A DNA stretch of 64,000 bases. Origin: Eubacteriaceae bacterium (GTDB taxonomy: Bacteria > Bacillota > Clostridia > Lachnospirales > Lachnospiraceae). Each line of letters begins with the position of its first letter. Positions within the stretch are counted from its first letter, which is position 1. Location of the stretch: assembly GCA_902362875.1 (NCBI GenBank), contig CABIYF010000011.1, positions 6,745-70,744 of the forward strand, written 5' to 3'. This document shows, piece after piece, positions 1 to 10,626 of this stretch. The notes under the pieces were generated by a model. The model had not been told where the DNA came from, searched no databases, and was given only the letters and a program-made list of their open reading frames with translations. The position numbers and the translations under genes were made by a program.

Positions 1-52
1 TTGGCGAATAACTATGTTTTCTCCACTATATTTGACACAAATTTTAAGTTTT

Positions 53-1574
53 CTAGATGGACTCACTTTCATCCATCAATACTCTACATCGTTTTTTATA
101 GCAGGCGATTCCGTAGTTTAATATTGTTTCGTAACCTTCTTCTTCCAGTTTCTGATCGTAATTCTTTTCTTTGATCTGTTTTAGTGCTTTTTCGCATGCT
201 TTATCTAATGTTTTGATATTTTCTGCGTATTTTACTTCTATAACAATTCCTGTTCGGGCTTGTTCTGCTTCGATCATGATATCGCTGTATCCGTCTCCGC
301 TTTCTGTATTGGAGATGATGTACCAGTCTGGATCGTAACTTAGTAAGCCTAATAAAACTCCATGGTAGAAGTTTTCTTTTTTGGTTGTGAAGGTATCTCG
401 AATGCTGATGGTTTTCATTAGGTAGTTATTAAATTGTTCTTCGATTGCTTTTGCATTTCCTTCTTCAAATGCTTTGCAGAAATCTTTTAAGCGATTTTCG
501 TCTTTTCTTGTGGTTTCTTTGAACCATTCCTGAATCTGTTCGATAAAGATCTGTCGGATGGATTCGTTTGGGATTATCAGGGAGTACGTTCTTCCTTGTG
601 GCTTTTCTTGTTGTGTGAGATAGCCTGTTGCGAAGAGTACACTCCATAGATTCTCGATCGTGCTGTCTAATTCGTTGTATGTTAGTTCTAATCTGATTTC
701 TTTCTGGATCGCTTTTCCTTCGATCAGTTGCTCGATTTCTCTTCTTGTTTGTTGGTTTGCTTTTTCTATAAATCGTTTTACGATATAATTTCCGCTCGTA
801 TTGATCCAGTATGGCTGTGGTGTTGCATCTGGTTCTATTTTTAATGCTCTGCAGTGATTGATCACATCCCATGGACAATAGATGTCTGTGTTTCCGAAAC
901 GATAGCCGTCATACCATTTCTTTGTTTGATTGAAAGCTCCTGGTACTTTGTAATATTGTAAAATTTCTTTTACTTCTTTGTCTGTAAATCCAAAGTATTC
1001 ATCAAAATATTGATCTGTGATGGAAAAAATATTGAAGTTATTTAGTCCTGTAAAGATACTTTCTCTTGCAATTCTTAGACATCCTGTTAATACGGCCATG
1101 TATAGATTATCATTTGTTTTTAATGATTGTTCCAGCATGTTTCGGAGTAAGATGATCATTTCATTGTAATAGTTATTTTCGAATGCTTTGTCTAATGGAA
1201 CATCGTATTCATCGATTAATATGATGACTTTTTTTCCGTAGTATTCTTTTAAAATAGAAGATAAAATCCATAGTGCTGTCATTAATTCTGTATCTTTCAT
1301 ATCATCTGACATCAATGATCTCATCTGTTGTTTTTCGTTCATTTTATCTTCTGACATTCGATCATATAATCGTCTGGCTTCTGCTGCCACAATATATTTC
1401 ATCATATCTTTTGCATCTTCATGATTTTCCGAATCTTCTTGGTCTTGTGAATAGATTTACTAGTCCGTGTTCATTTAACAGTTGTTTTATCAATCCTGTT
1501 TTATCTACATAGTAATAATTTTCTTTGATCATATCTTCGAAGTTTTCGATTCCGATCGGAAGTTTCTTTTGCAT
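53..1574 (-). pseudogene. Broken AAA-ATPase-like / DUF1703 (PD-(D/E)XK) protein gene
   Basis: Two reading frames together make one protein of the AAA-ATPase-like plus DUF1703 family, common in gut anaerobes and usually near 500-560 residues. The start fragment (start codon at 1574, AGGAGG ribosome site 7 bases upstream) ends at 1419 just after the Walker A-like RPRRFGKS. The second frame, read from about 1427 to 53, resumes in another frame at the equivalent of DAKDMMKYIVA and carries the Walker B-like IILIDEYDVP and a C-terminal nuclease signature (SDIMIE then GIVIEVKYA). The roughly 50 residues normally lying between these parts are missing, so an internal deletion not divisible by three has broken the gene. 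The product could not be made intact. The cellular role of the family is unknown; members are often multicopy. Confidence 0.8.
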
Positions 1575-1676
1575 GTTGTTTTTCCCTCCTTTCTGCATTT
1601 TGTATTTCCTTTTGTTCATATTGTACTATCTGGTTATTTTATATGCAACTCCAAATAATTTATATCTTTATAAAGT

Positions 1677-1715
1677 AAATGAGAAGACTATATCGTTTGA
1701 TCAGTCTTCTCATTT
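1677..1715 (-). terminator. Terminator of ATP synthase operon 1
   Basis: A 13-bp perfect stem (AAATGAGAAGACT and its complement) with a 13-base loop lies 9 bases after the atpC stop codon. It is followed on the minus strand by a T-rich stretch. It separates the operon from the broken gene downstream. Confidence 0.75.
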
Positions 1716-1723
1716 CTATTAAT

Positions 1724-2128
1724 TTATCCTTTTAATTTCTTACGAACTAACGCTCTCTTAAGTGCTAATTCAGCCCTCGCAATATCAATATCTGCTTTCT
1801 TGCCTTCAAGCCGCTTTCTGGCTCTCTCTTCAGCTTTCTTTGCGCGTTCAATGTCGATATCTTCCGGCCATTCTGCGACTTCTGCTAAGATACTCATGGT
1901 TGTTTCGGTAACTTCCACGAATCCTTTTAATAATGCCGCTTTCTTCTTGGTTCCGTCTTCTTCTGTGATCGTTAAAACTCCTGGAGCAATGATCATTGTC
2001 ATTGGAATGTGTCTTGCATAGATTCCAACTTCTCCTTCGGTTGTATTTAACTCTACAAAAGTGACATCTCCTGTATAAAATGAGCGTTCTGGTGTAATGA
2101 CTTCTAATTTCATTGTGTTTTCAGCCAT
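1724..2128 (-). CDS. atpC: F-type ATP synthase subunit epsilon (operon 1)
   Basis: This 134-residue protein is the epsilon subunit of the F1 central stalk, which links gamma to the c-ring and can inhibit ATP hydrolysis. The N-terminal beta-sandwich (residues about 1-85, with the GEVGIYARHIPM stretch) and the C-terminal two-helix domain rich in Arg, Lys and Glu (about 90-134) are both complete, so the inhibitory domain is kept. It is the last gene of a ten-gene operon, starting 8 bases after atpD and followed by a terminator hairpin. A second, divergent epsilon gene is at 22556-22969. Confidence 0.97.
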   Translation of the reverse strand: MAENTMKLEVITPERSFYTGDVTFVELNTTEGEVGIYARHIPMTMIIAPGVLTITEEDGTKKKAALLKGFVEVTETTMSILAEVAEWPEDIDIERAKKAEERARKRLEGKKADIDIARAELALKRALVRKKLKG

Positions 2129-2136
2129 AGGATCAC

Positions 2137-3555
<1,419 letters not shown>

Positions 3556-3569
3556 TTATATCGAGTCCA

Positions 3570-4430
3570 TCACTTCAGGGCTTCGGCTCCTGAAATGATC
3601 TCTGTTAATTCTTGTGTGATCGCTCCCTGTCTTGCTCGGTTGTATGCAAGTTCTAAGCTTGAGATCATCTCCTCTGCATTGCTTGTCGCAGAATCCATTG
3701 CCTGCATTCTGGCTCCATTTTCACTCGCTACGGATGTGACTAAGGCTCCATAGATCATGCTGCAAATGTATTTTGGAATCAGTAAGGATAGTGCTTCTTC
3801 CGGCTCTGGCTCAAAATTCATTGGAGCCTTGCTTTCTTTTTCTTCTTCCTTACTTTCCTGTTTGTTCTCAATCGGAAGTAATTTTACAAGTTTTGGTTCA
3901 TGAACCACGGTATTTTTAAAATCTGTGTATGCCAGATAGATCTCACCGATCTCTCCGTCTTCGAAAGCTTTTAGAAGTTTCTCTCCTAAGATTCTGGCAT
4001 CATCATAGACTGGCTCGTTGATCATCTCTGAATCGTCAGATACGATCTCATACCCACGATGTTTTAACGTATCCATCGCTTTGTGCCCTACCGCATAGAT
4101 CATGATATCTTCTTTGTTGATACCGCTGTCCCGGATCAGTTTCACGATATTGTTGTTATATCCCCCTGCTAATCCACGGTTGGATGAAATGGTAATGATC
4201 CCTTTCTTTGTGGAACCATTTTCCTGTAAATACGGATGATTGATATTGCCTGCTTTGGCTAGGATCGAACTTACTGTCTCATACATCTTGTTAAAGTATG
4301 CTTTTGACTCGTCTGCCCGCTGCTTGGCTCTCTGCAGTTTTACCGTAGATACCAGTTTCATCGCTTTTGTGATCTGTCCGGTACTTTCGATACTGGCTTT
4401 TCGTCTTTTAATATCAATTATCGATGCCAT
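3570..4430 (-). CDS. atpG: F-type ATP synthase subunit gamma (operon 1)
   Basis: This 286-residue gamma subunit is the rotating central shaft of F1. The N-terminal helix (SIIDIKRRKASIESTGQITK), the Rossmann-like middle domain and the C-terminal helix with NRARQGAITQELTEI are all present. The middle carries a charged insertion near residues 190-215 (rich in Glu, Lys and Pro) where the operon 2 gamma subunit is shorter and different. Its start codon is 12 bases after the atpA stop, in the standard F1 order. Apart from the insertion nothing is unusual. Confidence 0.96.
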   Translation of the reverse strand: MASIIDIKRRKASIESTGQITKAMKLVSTVKLQRAKQRADESKAYFNKMYETVSSILAKAGNINHPYLQENGSTKKGIITISSNRGLAGGYNNNIVKLIRDSGINKEDIMIYAVGHKAMDTLKHRGYEIVSDDSEMINEPVYDDARILGEKLLKAFEDGEIGEIYLAYTDFKNTVVHEPKLVKLLPIENKQESKEEEKESKAPMNFEPEPEEALSLLIPKYICSMIYGALVTSVASENGARMQAMDSATSNAEEMISSLELAYNRARQGAITQELTEIISGAEALK

Positions 4431-4441
4431 GACAGATCACC

Positions 4442-5950
4442 TTACTTTCTAAATGATTCTTTCGCTTCATTGATCGCTTTGATCAGTTTCTCTTCTGTCG
4501 CATCATCCATGACTTTTGTCTCGGCAATGCTTGTAAAGATCTCTGGATATTTTGTATCGATCAAGTCAAATAATTCTTTCTGGAAATCAAGGATCTGATC
4601 TACCGCTAAGTCTAAGAGATGTTTCTTGACTGCTGCGTAAATGATGACAACCTGTTTCTCAACGGCTAATGGCTGATACTGTGGCTGTTTTAAGATCTCT
4701 TTGATTCTTTCACCCTGATCTAATCGTTCTTTTGTATCGTCATCAAGTTCAGATCCAAACTGGGCAAAGGATGCCAGCTCACGATACTGTGCAAGGTCTG
4801 TACGGATTGGTCCTGCGATCTTCTTCATGGCTTTGATCTGTGCAGATCCACCAACTCGTGATACAGAAAGTCCGGCATTGATCGCTGGTCTGAAACCTGC
4901 GTTAAACATCTCTGTTTCCAGATAAATCTGTCCATCTGTGATGGAAATAACGTTCGTTGGGATGTATGCAGATACATCGCCTGCCTGCGTCTCGATGATC
5001 GGAAGGGCTGTTAAGGATCCTCCACCTAATTCATCCGATAATCTGGCTGCACGCTCTAATAATCTGGAATGTAAATAGAATACATCTCCAGGATAAGCTT
5101 CACGTCCAGGTGGTCTACGAAGAAGTAAGGAAAGTGTACGGTATGCAGTTGCATGTTTGCTTAAGTCGTCATATACAACTAATACGTCTTCTCCTCTCTC
5201 CATCCATTCTTCACCGATCGCACATCCTGCGTATGGTGCGATATACTGAAGTGGTGCTAATTCACTGGCTGTGGATGCTACGATCGTTGTATAATCCATT
5301 GCACCAAACTCTTCTAATGTCTTCACGATATTAGCAACTGTGGATGCTTTCTGCCCGATCGCTACATAAATACAGTGAACGCCCTGTCCTTTCTGGTTAA
5401 TGATCGTATCGATCGCGATCGCTGTCTTACCAGTCTGACGATCTCCGATGATCAGCTCACGCTGTCCTCTTCCGATCGGTACCATCGCATCGATCGCTTT
5501 GATTCCTGTCTGAATCGGAGTATCTACGGATTTTCTTGAGATAACTCCTGACGCAACTCTTTCAATTGGACGATATTTATCTGTCTCGATCGGACCTTTA
5601 TTGTCAATTGGCTGTCCTAAGGAGTTTACAACACGTCCTGTCAACGCGTCTCCAACTGGCACTTCTACCACGCGGCCCGTTGTCTTGACAATATCGCCTT
5701 CGTTAATATTTCTTCGGTCACCTAAGAGAACTGCACCTACGTTGTCCTCTTCCAAGTTTAATACCATTCCATAAACTTCCCCCGGAAATTCAAGCAGTTC
5801 TCCCTGCATTGCTTTCTCAAGTCCATGGATTCTGGCGATTCCATCGGCAACCTGTATTACCGTTCCAATATCAGAGGTTTCAAGCTTTGTTGAATATTGT
5901 TTGATCTGTTCTTTGATGACAGAACTGATCTCTTCTGGTCTTAAATTCAT
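4442..5950 (-). CDS. atpA: F-type ATP synthase subunit alpha (operon 1)
   Basis: This 502-residue alpha subunit forms the F1 hexamer with beta and supplies the arginine finger. Motifs seen are the Walker [10 protein letters not shown], the VYDDLSKHA stretch, [20 protein letters not shown] and the arginine-finger region [10 protein letters not shown]. Domains run in the usual order: beta barrel to about residue 95, nucleotide-binding core to about 380, then a helical C-terminal domain. It follows atpH by 21 bases. The operon 2 copy has almost the same length (499 residues) but a clearly different sequence. Confidence 0.98.
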   Translation of the reverse strand: MNLRPEEISSVIKEQIKQYSTKLETSDIGTVIQVADGIARIHGLEKAMQGELLEFPGEVYGMVLNLEEDNVGAVLLGDRRNINEGDIVKTTGRVVEVPVGDALTGRVVNSLGQPIDNKGPIETDKYRPIERVASGVISRKSVDTPIQTGIKAIDAMVPIGRGQRELIIGDRQTGKTAIAIDTIINQKGQGVHCIYVAIGQKASTVANIVKTLEEFGAMDYTTIVASTASELAPLQYIAPYAGCAIGEEWMERGEDVLVVYDDLSKHATAYRTLSLLLRRPPGREAYPGDVFYLHSRLLERAARLSDELGGGSLTALPIIETQAGDVSAYIPTNVISITDGQIYLETEMFNAGFRPAINAGLSVSRVGGSAQIKAMKKIAGPIRTDLAQYRELASFAQFGSELDDDTKERLDQGERIKEILKQPQYQPLAVEKQVVIIYAAVKKHLLDLAVDQILDFQKELFDLIDTKYPEIFTSIAETKVMDDATEEKLIKAINEAKESFRK

Positions 5951-5971
5951 GGGGCTTATCTTCCTCCTGTT

Positions 5972-6517
5972 CTATAGTTGTATTTGTGACAGATATCTTC
6001 CCATCGAATCAAGCTTTGTACGGATAGAATTATCCACAATCCGATCATCCATACAAAGGATCAATCCACCAATGATATCTTTATCTGTCTCATAAGTCAC
6101 CTCTAACTTCTGATATTCAGAAGAATCTATGACTTTCTTTAAGATCTTGTCTTTTTGTTCTTGTGACAGCGGCATTGCTGACGTTACATGTAAAGCTCCG
6201 ATTCCTAACTGACGCTTGATATTGGAAATGATGTAAGTAAAAATTCCATCAAATTCTTTAAAACGCCCTTTCTTGATGATGATCATCAAAAATCCTGTCA
6301 TATCATCAGAAACCCGGCCGTCAAAAACGTTCTTTGCTGCCTCCATCTTCTCTTCTTTTGTGATCTGGGGATGATTTAGGAAATTCACGAAATCTGTGTT
6401 GGAATCTAAGATTTCTTTGACAGCTTTCGCTTCTTCCAAAGCTTCGATGAGATCGTCCTCATCTGTTTTCACAGAAATATAGGCATCCCCGTAAATTTTA
6501 TCTACTCTTGAAGCCAT
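5972..6517 (-). CDS. atpH: F-type ATP synthase subunit delta (operon 1)
   Basis: This 181-residue delta (OSCP) subunit joins the F1 head to the b-subunit stator. It has the typical all-helical N-terminal domain (start with KIYGDAYISV, and the HPQITKEEKMEAAKNVF stretch) and a C-terminal domain with the family signature KDIIGGLILCMDDRIVDNSI. Its start codon lies inside the end of atpF, a 16-base overlap that suggests translational coupling. Length is normal. The operon 2 homologue is shorter, at 167 residues. Confidence 0.95.
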   Translation of the reverse strand: MASRVDKIYGDAYISVKTDEDDLIEALEEAKAVKEILDSNTDFVNFLNHPQITKEEKMEAAKNVFDGRVSDDMTGFLMIIIKKGRFKEFDGIFTYIISNIKRQLGIGALHVTSAMPLSQEQKDKILKKVIDSSEYQKLEVTYETDKDIIGGLILCMDDRIVDNSIRTKLDSMGRYLSQIQL

Positions 6518-7023
6518 GTCTTATCACCCATTTCCTGTAAGGTCTGATCAACTAAAGCATTCTGGTCTGCTTCGTCCATCTGATTCTGGATGAATTTGCC
6601 AGCCATTAAAACTGCCATCTTAACCATCTCCTGCTTCATCTGATCTCTTGCACCTATCTTAGCAAGCTCTGCCTCATGATTCGCACTTTCTATGATCCTT
6701 GCGGCCTCTTCTTTGGCTCCTGCAACGATCTCTTCCTCTCTCTTCAGTGCTTTCTTTCTGGCCTGCGCCATCAAGGCATCTGCTTCTTTTTCAACATTTT
6801 TTAGTTTATGATCGTATTCGGCTTTTAACTTTGCAGCTTCTGCCTGATCGGCTGCTGCCTGATCGATCTCATTTGCAATTCTGTTCTTACGGTCTTCTAA
6901 GATCTTACGAACCGGTTCAAACAAAATATAGGAAAGCAGTGCAAACATGATGAACACTGCGATTCCCTGCATAATCACATCAAAGCCAAGCTGAATATCT
7001 AATCCAAATATTCTTCCGTCCAC
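6502..7023 (-). CDS. atpF: F-type ATP synthase subunit b (operon 1)
   Basis: This 173-residue b subunit is the peripheral stalk of Fo. One N-terminal membrane helix (about residues 12-35) is followed by a long charged coiled coil rich in Ala, Glu and Lys. The start codon is GTG at 7023, chosen because a GGGAGGC ribosome site lies just upstream and the next in-frame ATG falls inside the membrane helix. The gene overlaps atpH at its end by 16 bases. Only one b gene is present, so the stator should be a homodimer. Confidence 0.94.
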   Translation of the reverse strand: MDGRIFGLDIQLGFDVIMQGIAVFIMFALLSYILFEPVRKILEDRKNRIANEIDQAAADQAEAAKLKAEYDHKLKNVEKEADALMAQARKKALKREEEIVAGAKEEAARIIESANHEAELAKIGARDQMKQEMVKMAVLMAGKFIQNQMDEADQNALVDQTLQEMGDKTWLQE

Positions 7024-7050
7024 GCCTTGGCCTCCCTTCGGCTTGTTTTA

Positions 7051-7338
<288 letters not shown>

Positions 7339-7373
7339 TTAAAGTTTCCCATCTTGATTGTTGATAGATAGTC

Positions 7374-8105
7374 TTAAGCTTCCCGCTTATCTGTGATAAA
7401 TGTCATCGTCAGCATTGCAAATACAAATGTCTGGATCGCTCCGGAGAACAGATCAAAGTACATATGCAAGAATGCCGGTACACCTAGCTGCGCAAGCCAT
7501 GGCAGCAATCCGTACCACAATGCCATCATGATCGTACCCGCCATAATATTTCCAAACAAACGAAGAGACATTGAAAGTGGTGTCGCAAACTCTCCGATCA
7601 GGTTAATTGGAAATAAAATTGGGATTGGTTTGAAAAGATCGGTAAATACATGTAATTTACTCGTCTTAAACGCACTGTACTGAATCAGTACAAATGTGAT
7701 CAACGCCAATGCAAGCGTCGTTCCATAATCCGCTGTCGGTGGTCTTAAGCCAAATAATCCTGATGTATTGGAGAAAAAGATAAAGACCATGATCGTACCA
7801 ATATAATTTACAAATGGACGCCAATGTCTTCCCATGTTTCCCTTTACCAGATTATCAAGCATCTCCACAACCATCTCCACAAAATTCTGAAGTCCTGACG
7901 GCTTCTCATCTCCGTGAAGAACTGCATGTCTTGCGATCAGTGCTAATACAATGATAAATACCATAACGATCAGCGTCGTCACATGCGTTGTCGTGATCCA
8001 GACTTTATGCCCGAAAAATTTCAGCGGAATCAGCCCATGCACCATAAAGTCAACGTCATCACCGGATGATGCTGCCAACATCATGGGGGCATTCATAATT
8101 CCCAT
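7374..8105 (-). CDS. atpB: F-type ATP synthase subunit a (operon 1)
   Basis: This 243-residue Fo subunit a is a membrane protein with about five helices that forms the ion half-channels against the c-ring. The essential arginine lies in the helix PLSMSLRLFGNIMAG. The reading frame stays open further upstream, but the start at 8105 is chosen because AAGGAGG lies 7 bases before it and the protein then begins at the usual family position. The gene follows atpI and precedes atpE in the normal Fo order. Confidence 0.95.
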   Translation of the reverse strand: MGIMNAPMMLAASSGDDVDFMVHGLIPLKFFGHKVWITTTHVTTLIVMVFIIVLALIARHAVLHGDEKPSGLQNFVEMVVEMLDNLVKGNMGRHWRPFVNYIGTIMVFIFFSNTSGLFGLRPPTADYGTTLALALITFVLIQYSAFKTSKLHVFTDLFKPIPILFPINLIGEFATPLSMSLRLFGNIMAGTIMMALWYGLLPWLAQLGVPAFLHMYFDLFSGAIQTFVFAMLTMTFITDKREA

Positions 8106-8187
8106 GGCATAACCTCCTTTTCTGCTTATTATCACCTTTCTGACAGAAATGCCATATCTCATCTCTGTCAGAACGATGTCATTCACA

Positions 8188-8592
8188 TTACTCCTGCAAG
8201 ATCTTCTTTGTGATATGCTCGTGAACCGGCTTTTGTAAAAATGCTGCAAACTTGCTGCTTAAGAGTCCAACAAGTGCTGCGATAAATGCACTCATACTAA
8301 GCTTGATCATCACGTACAAAATAACCAAAGTCACTACATAACGGATCAAAGCACTTATGATCATATGCCGGCTTGCCTGATTGGTATCCATCATCACAGA
8401 CTTCTGAATACTTACCATCATCGTCGTGATCATGGTCCATGCTGCGATCAGTCCAACCACTGCTCCGATCAGATATCTTAGATCACCTCTGGTTATTATC
8501 ATACCCAAAATTGCAGATAACACTCCGCCTAGAAGAATTCCGATCATTAGATCCAGGTATGTCTCGTCTAGCTGTCTTAATTTATCTCTCAT
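8188..8592 (-). CDS. atpI: ATP synthase subunit I (AtpI-like c-ring assembly factor)
   Basis: This 134-residue membrane protein has about four hydrophobic helices and sits directly before atpB, the normal place for AtpI. Family knowledge: AtpI proteins help assemble the c-ring and were shown to matter for sodium-type rings such as that of Propionigenium modestum; AtpI with AtpZ has also been linked to divalent cation transport. Similarity is mostly in hydrophobicity and position, so the name rests on context. The start has GGAGG upstream and overlaps the end of atpZ by 11 bases. Operon 2 has no counterpart. Confidence 0.8.
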   Translation of the reverse strand: MRDKLRQLDETYLDLMIGILLGGVLSAILGMIITRGDLRYLIGAVVGLIAAWTMITTMMVSIQKSVMMDTNQASRHMIISALIRYVVTLVILYVMIKLSMSAFIAALVGLLSSKFAAFLQKPVHEHITKKILQE

Positions 8593-8818
8593 CTTTATCC
8601 TCCATATCTTCCTGTTCTAATATATTATGGATCAGAGAATATACTCCTCTGATTCCTCCCATAATACCAAGAATCAGAAAAAGAAGAAACAGATTTGTGG
8701 AAAAATGTTTATCTATCCACAGTCCGATCGCCATGCATAAAAAAACAGAAGTCAACATCGTGATCCCAATCTGCGTTACCATCGACAACATCTTGATCAC
8801 TGGTCCGTACTTATGCAT
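8582..8818 (-). CDS. atpZ: AtpZ-like small membrane protein (ATPase gene 1 family)
   Basis: This 78-residue protein has two membrane helices, roughly residues 10-30 and 40-60, with the AIGLWIDKHF loop between them that is typical of the AtpZ/ATPase_gene1 family. Two ATG codons lie 6 bases apart; the second (8818) is preferred because it stands 8 bases after AGGAGG, while the first (8824) is only 2 bases away. It is the first gene of the operon and overlaps atpI. It probably acts together with AtpI in Fo assembly or cation supply; this is inference from the family. Confidence 0.8.
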   Translation of the reverse strand: MHKYGPVIKMLSMVTQIGITMLTSVFLCMAIGLWIDKHFSTNLFLLFLILGIMGGIRGVYSLIHNILEQEDMEDKDER

Positions 8819-8856
8819 AGACATTTCCTCCTTTTAGCGAAATCTTTGTAAAGTTT

Positions 8857-8885
8857 ATTATAACATTTTTCCCAAATACAAGCCA
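8857..8885 (-). promoter_or_regulatory. Likely promoter of ATP synthase operon 1
   Basis: On the minus strand a perfect TATAAT (8857-8862) with an extended TG motif stands 17 bases from a weak -35 box TGGCTT (8880-8885). It lies about 40 bases upstream of atpZ and after the terminator of the aminotransferase gene. Confidence 0.55.
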
Positions 8886-8921
8886 CCTTATTTTTTATCC
8901 TTTATCTATTTTTAACAAAAA

Positions 8922-8963
8922 TAACCAGGAAAATCTGATTTTTCGTCATTTTTTCCCTGGTTT
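8922..8963 (-). terminator. Terminator of the aminotransferase gene
   Basis: The stem AACCAGG(G)AAAA pairs across a loop, followed on the minus strand by TTATTTTTG. It lies about 30 bases after the aminotransferase stop codon and ahead of the ATP synthase promoter. Confidence 0.75.
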
Positions 8964-8990
8964 CTTCTTATTAAATAGTCATTCAGTTTT

Positions 8991-10376
8991 TTAGATAAAA
9001 TTTTTCATTTTTTTCTGATTATTTTCTAATAATTCCTTGATGACTGACTCATAAATATCAAGTCCGGCTTCTAACTGTTCATCTGTCATAACGAGTGGTG
9101 CAAGGAAACGGATGACATTTCCATATGTACCTGCTCCTTCGATCATCAATCCTTTTTTCGCACATCCGTTGATCACTGCTGCTGAGAATTCTGGATATGG
9201 TTCTTTCGTCTTCTGGTCTTTGACAAACTTAAGTCCGATCATTCCACCAAGTCCACGGACATCTCCGATGACTGGATATTTTTCTTTCCATTCATTAAAT
9301 CTCTTGGATACTTTTTCACCGATCTCACAAGAACGTCCTGCAAGGTCATCTCTTTCCATGATCTCGATCGTCTTTAAAGCTGCTGCACATGCTAATGGGT
9401 TACCACAGAATGTACCACCGATCGTTCCTGGTGCTGGAGCTTCCATGATTTCTTCTCTTGCAACGATCGCTGATAATGGAACCCCTGCGGCAATAGATTT
9501 AGCTGTTGCTAAGATATCAGGCTGTACTCCTGCTTCTTCCCAGTACTGTGTTGCAAACATTCTTCCTGTGCGGCAGAATCCTGTCTGGACTTCATCTGCA
9601 ACTATCAAGATTCCATTTTCATCACAGATCTTTCTGACCGCTTTCACCCATTCGATCGGTGCTGGGATAAATCCACCTTCACCCTGTAATGGTTCTACTA
9701 CAATAGCTGCGATACTATCTGCTGGCCCACACTGTTCAAAGACATCTTTGATAGAATTTAAGTAATAATCTAAAGCCGCTTCCTGTGGCATTCCTTCTGG
9801 ATTTCTATAGTAGTATGGGAACTGTGCACGATAAACACCATCTGGGAAAGGTCCCATTCCAACCGCATATGCTTTTTTAGATGTCATAGACATCGTCATC
9901 AAAGTTCTTCCATGAAACGCTCCGGAAAATACGATGATATTTGGTCGTTTTGTAAATGCTTTTGCGATCTTAACTGCATTTTCATCTGCTTCAGCACCAC
10001 TATTTGCGAAAAATACTTTTTTCTTATTACCTTTGACCGGTGCGATCTGTGTTAATTTTTCAGATAAAGCAACGTATCCTTCATGAGTGACTACATTGTA
10101 CATTCCGTGGAAATATTTTTCTGCCTGTGCTTTCACTGCTTCTACAACTTCCGGCTGTGAAAATCCGATATTTAAAACTCCGACTCCACCGATCCAGTCT
10201 AAGAATTTATTTCCATCAACGTCCTGAATCATAGCTCCTTCACCCTTTTCGATAACAACTGAGTAAACGCATTTGATCGCAGATGGATTCACTGCTTCTC
10301 TTCGATCAATGATCGCCTGTGCTTTTGGTCCTGGTAATGTTTCTGTGATGATCTCTGGTAAATCTGTTCTTAACAT
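8991..10376 (-). CDS. gabT: Class III aminotransferase, 4-aminobutyrate (GabT/PuuE) type
   Basis: This 461-residue PLP enzyme of the ornithine/GABA aminotransferase family probably transfers the amino group of 4-aminobutyrate or a related omega-amino acid to 2-oxoglutarate. Visible features are the NSGAEA phosphate-binding loop (about 126-131), Asp261 in DEVQTGFCRTG and the PLP lysine Lys293 in ATAKSIAAG, followed by GGTFCGNPLA. The start at 10376 follows AGGAGG; the frame stays open upstream into a leader hairpin. It is divergent from a PucR-like regulator, its likely controller. The exact substrate (GABA, 5-aminovalerate, putrescine derivative) cannot be fixed from sequence. Confidence 0.85.
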   Translation of the reverse strand: MLRTDLPEIITETLPGPKAQAIIDRREAVNPSAIKCVYSVVIEKGEGAMIQDVDGNKFLDWIGGVGVLNIGFSQPEVVEAVKAQAEKYFHGMYNVVTHEGYVALSEKLTQIAPVKGNKKKVFFANSGAEADENAVKIAKAFTKRPNIIVFSGAFHGRTLMTMSMTSKKAYAVGMGPFPDGVYRAQFPYYYRNPEGMPQEAALDYYLNSIKDVFEQCGPADSIAAIVVEPLQGEGGFIPAPIEWVKAVRKICDENGILIVADEVQTGFCRTGRMFATQYWEEAGVQPDILATAKSIAAGVPLSAIVAREEIMEAPAPGTIGGTFCGNPLACAAALKTIEIMERDDLAGRSCEIGEKVSKRFNEWKEKYPVIGDVRGLGGMIGLKFVKDQKTKEPYPEFSAAVINGCAKKGLMIEGAGTYGNVIRFLAPLVMTDEQLEAGLDIYESVIKELLENNQKKMKNFI

Positions 10377-10416
10377 ATTGGTATCCTCCTCTATCTTTTG
10401 AAAGGTTATTTTTCGT

Positions 10417-10467
10417 AAATAAAAAAGGTACAACAAGGATGCTTTGTTCAACACCTTTGTTGTACCT
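10417..10467 (-). terminator. Terminator-like hairpin in the aminotransferase leader
   Basis: On the minus strand AGGTACAACAAAGG pairs with its near-perfect complement, with one bulge, across a 15-base loop. It is followed directly by TTTTTTATTT. It stands 50 bases before the aminotransferase start codon and after the likely promoter region, so it could attenuate the gene. Alternatively it insulates the two divergent genes. Confidence 0.6.
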
Positions 10468-10535
10468 GTTGACTGTATTTTTGCATATTTTTTATCGGTT
10501 TCCTATATTCTTTTATCACAATTTTCCTTTGATTC

Positions 10536-10554
10536 TTTGTGTTCATTGCACAAA
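10536..10554. promoter_or_regulatory. Dyad between the divergent aminotransferase and PucR-like genes
   Basis: TTTGTG, 7 bases, CACAAA is a perfect dyad in the divergent intergenic region. It overlaps a possible plus-strand -35 box (TTGCAC) for the regulator gene. It is a candidate operator for the adjacent PucR-like protein, by position only. Confidence 0.4.
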
Positions 10555-10626
10555 TAGTATCAAATATGGTAGACTATTTTTACATGACTTCAAATGAATA
10601 GGACACAAATAAAGGAGGGCAGATTT

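Noticed and set aside
9112-9765. Long plus-strand open frame opposite the aminotransferase gene
   Set aside because: It lies wholly on the antisense strand of a clear enzyme gene, has no ribosome site and encodes no recognisable protein; it is a by-product of codon bias.
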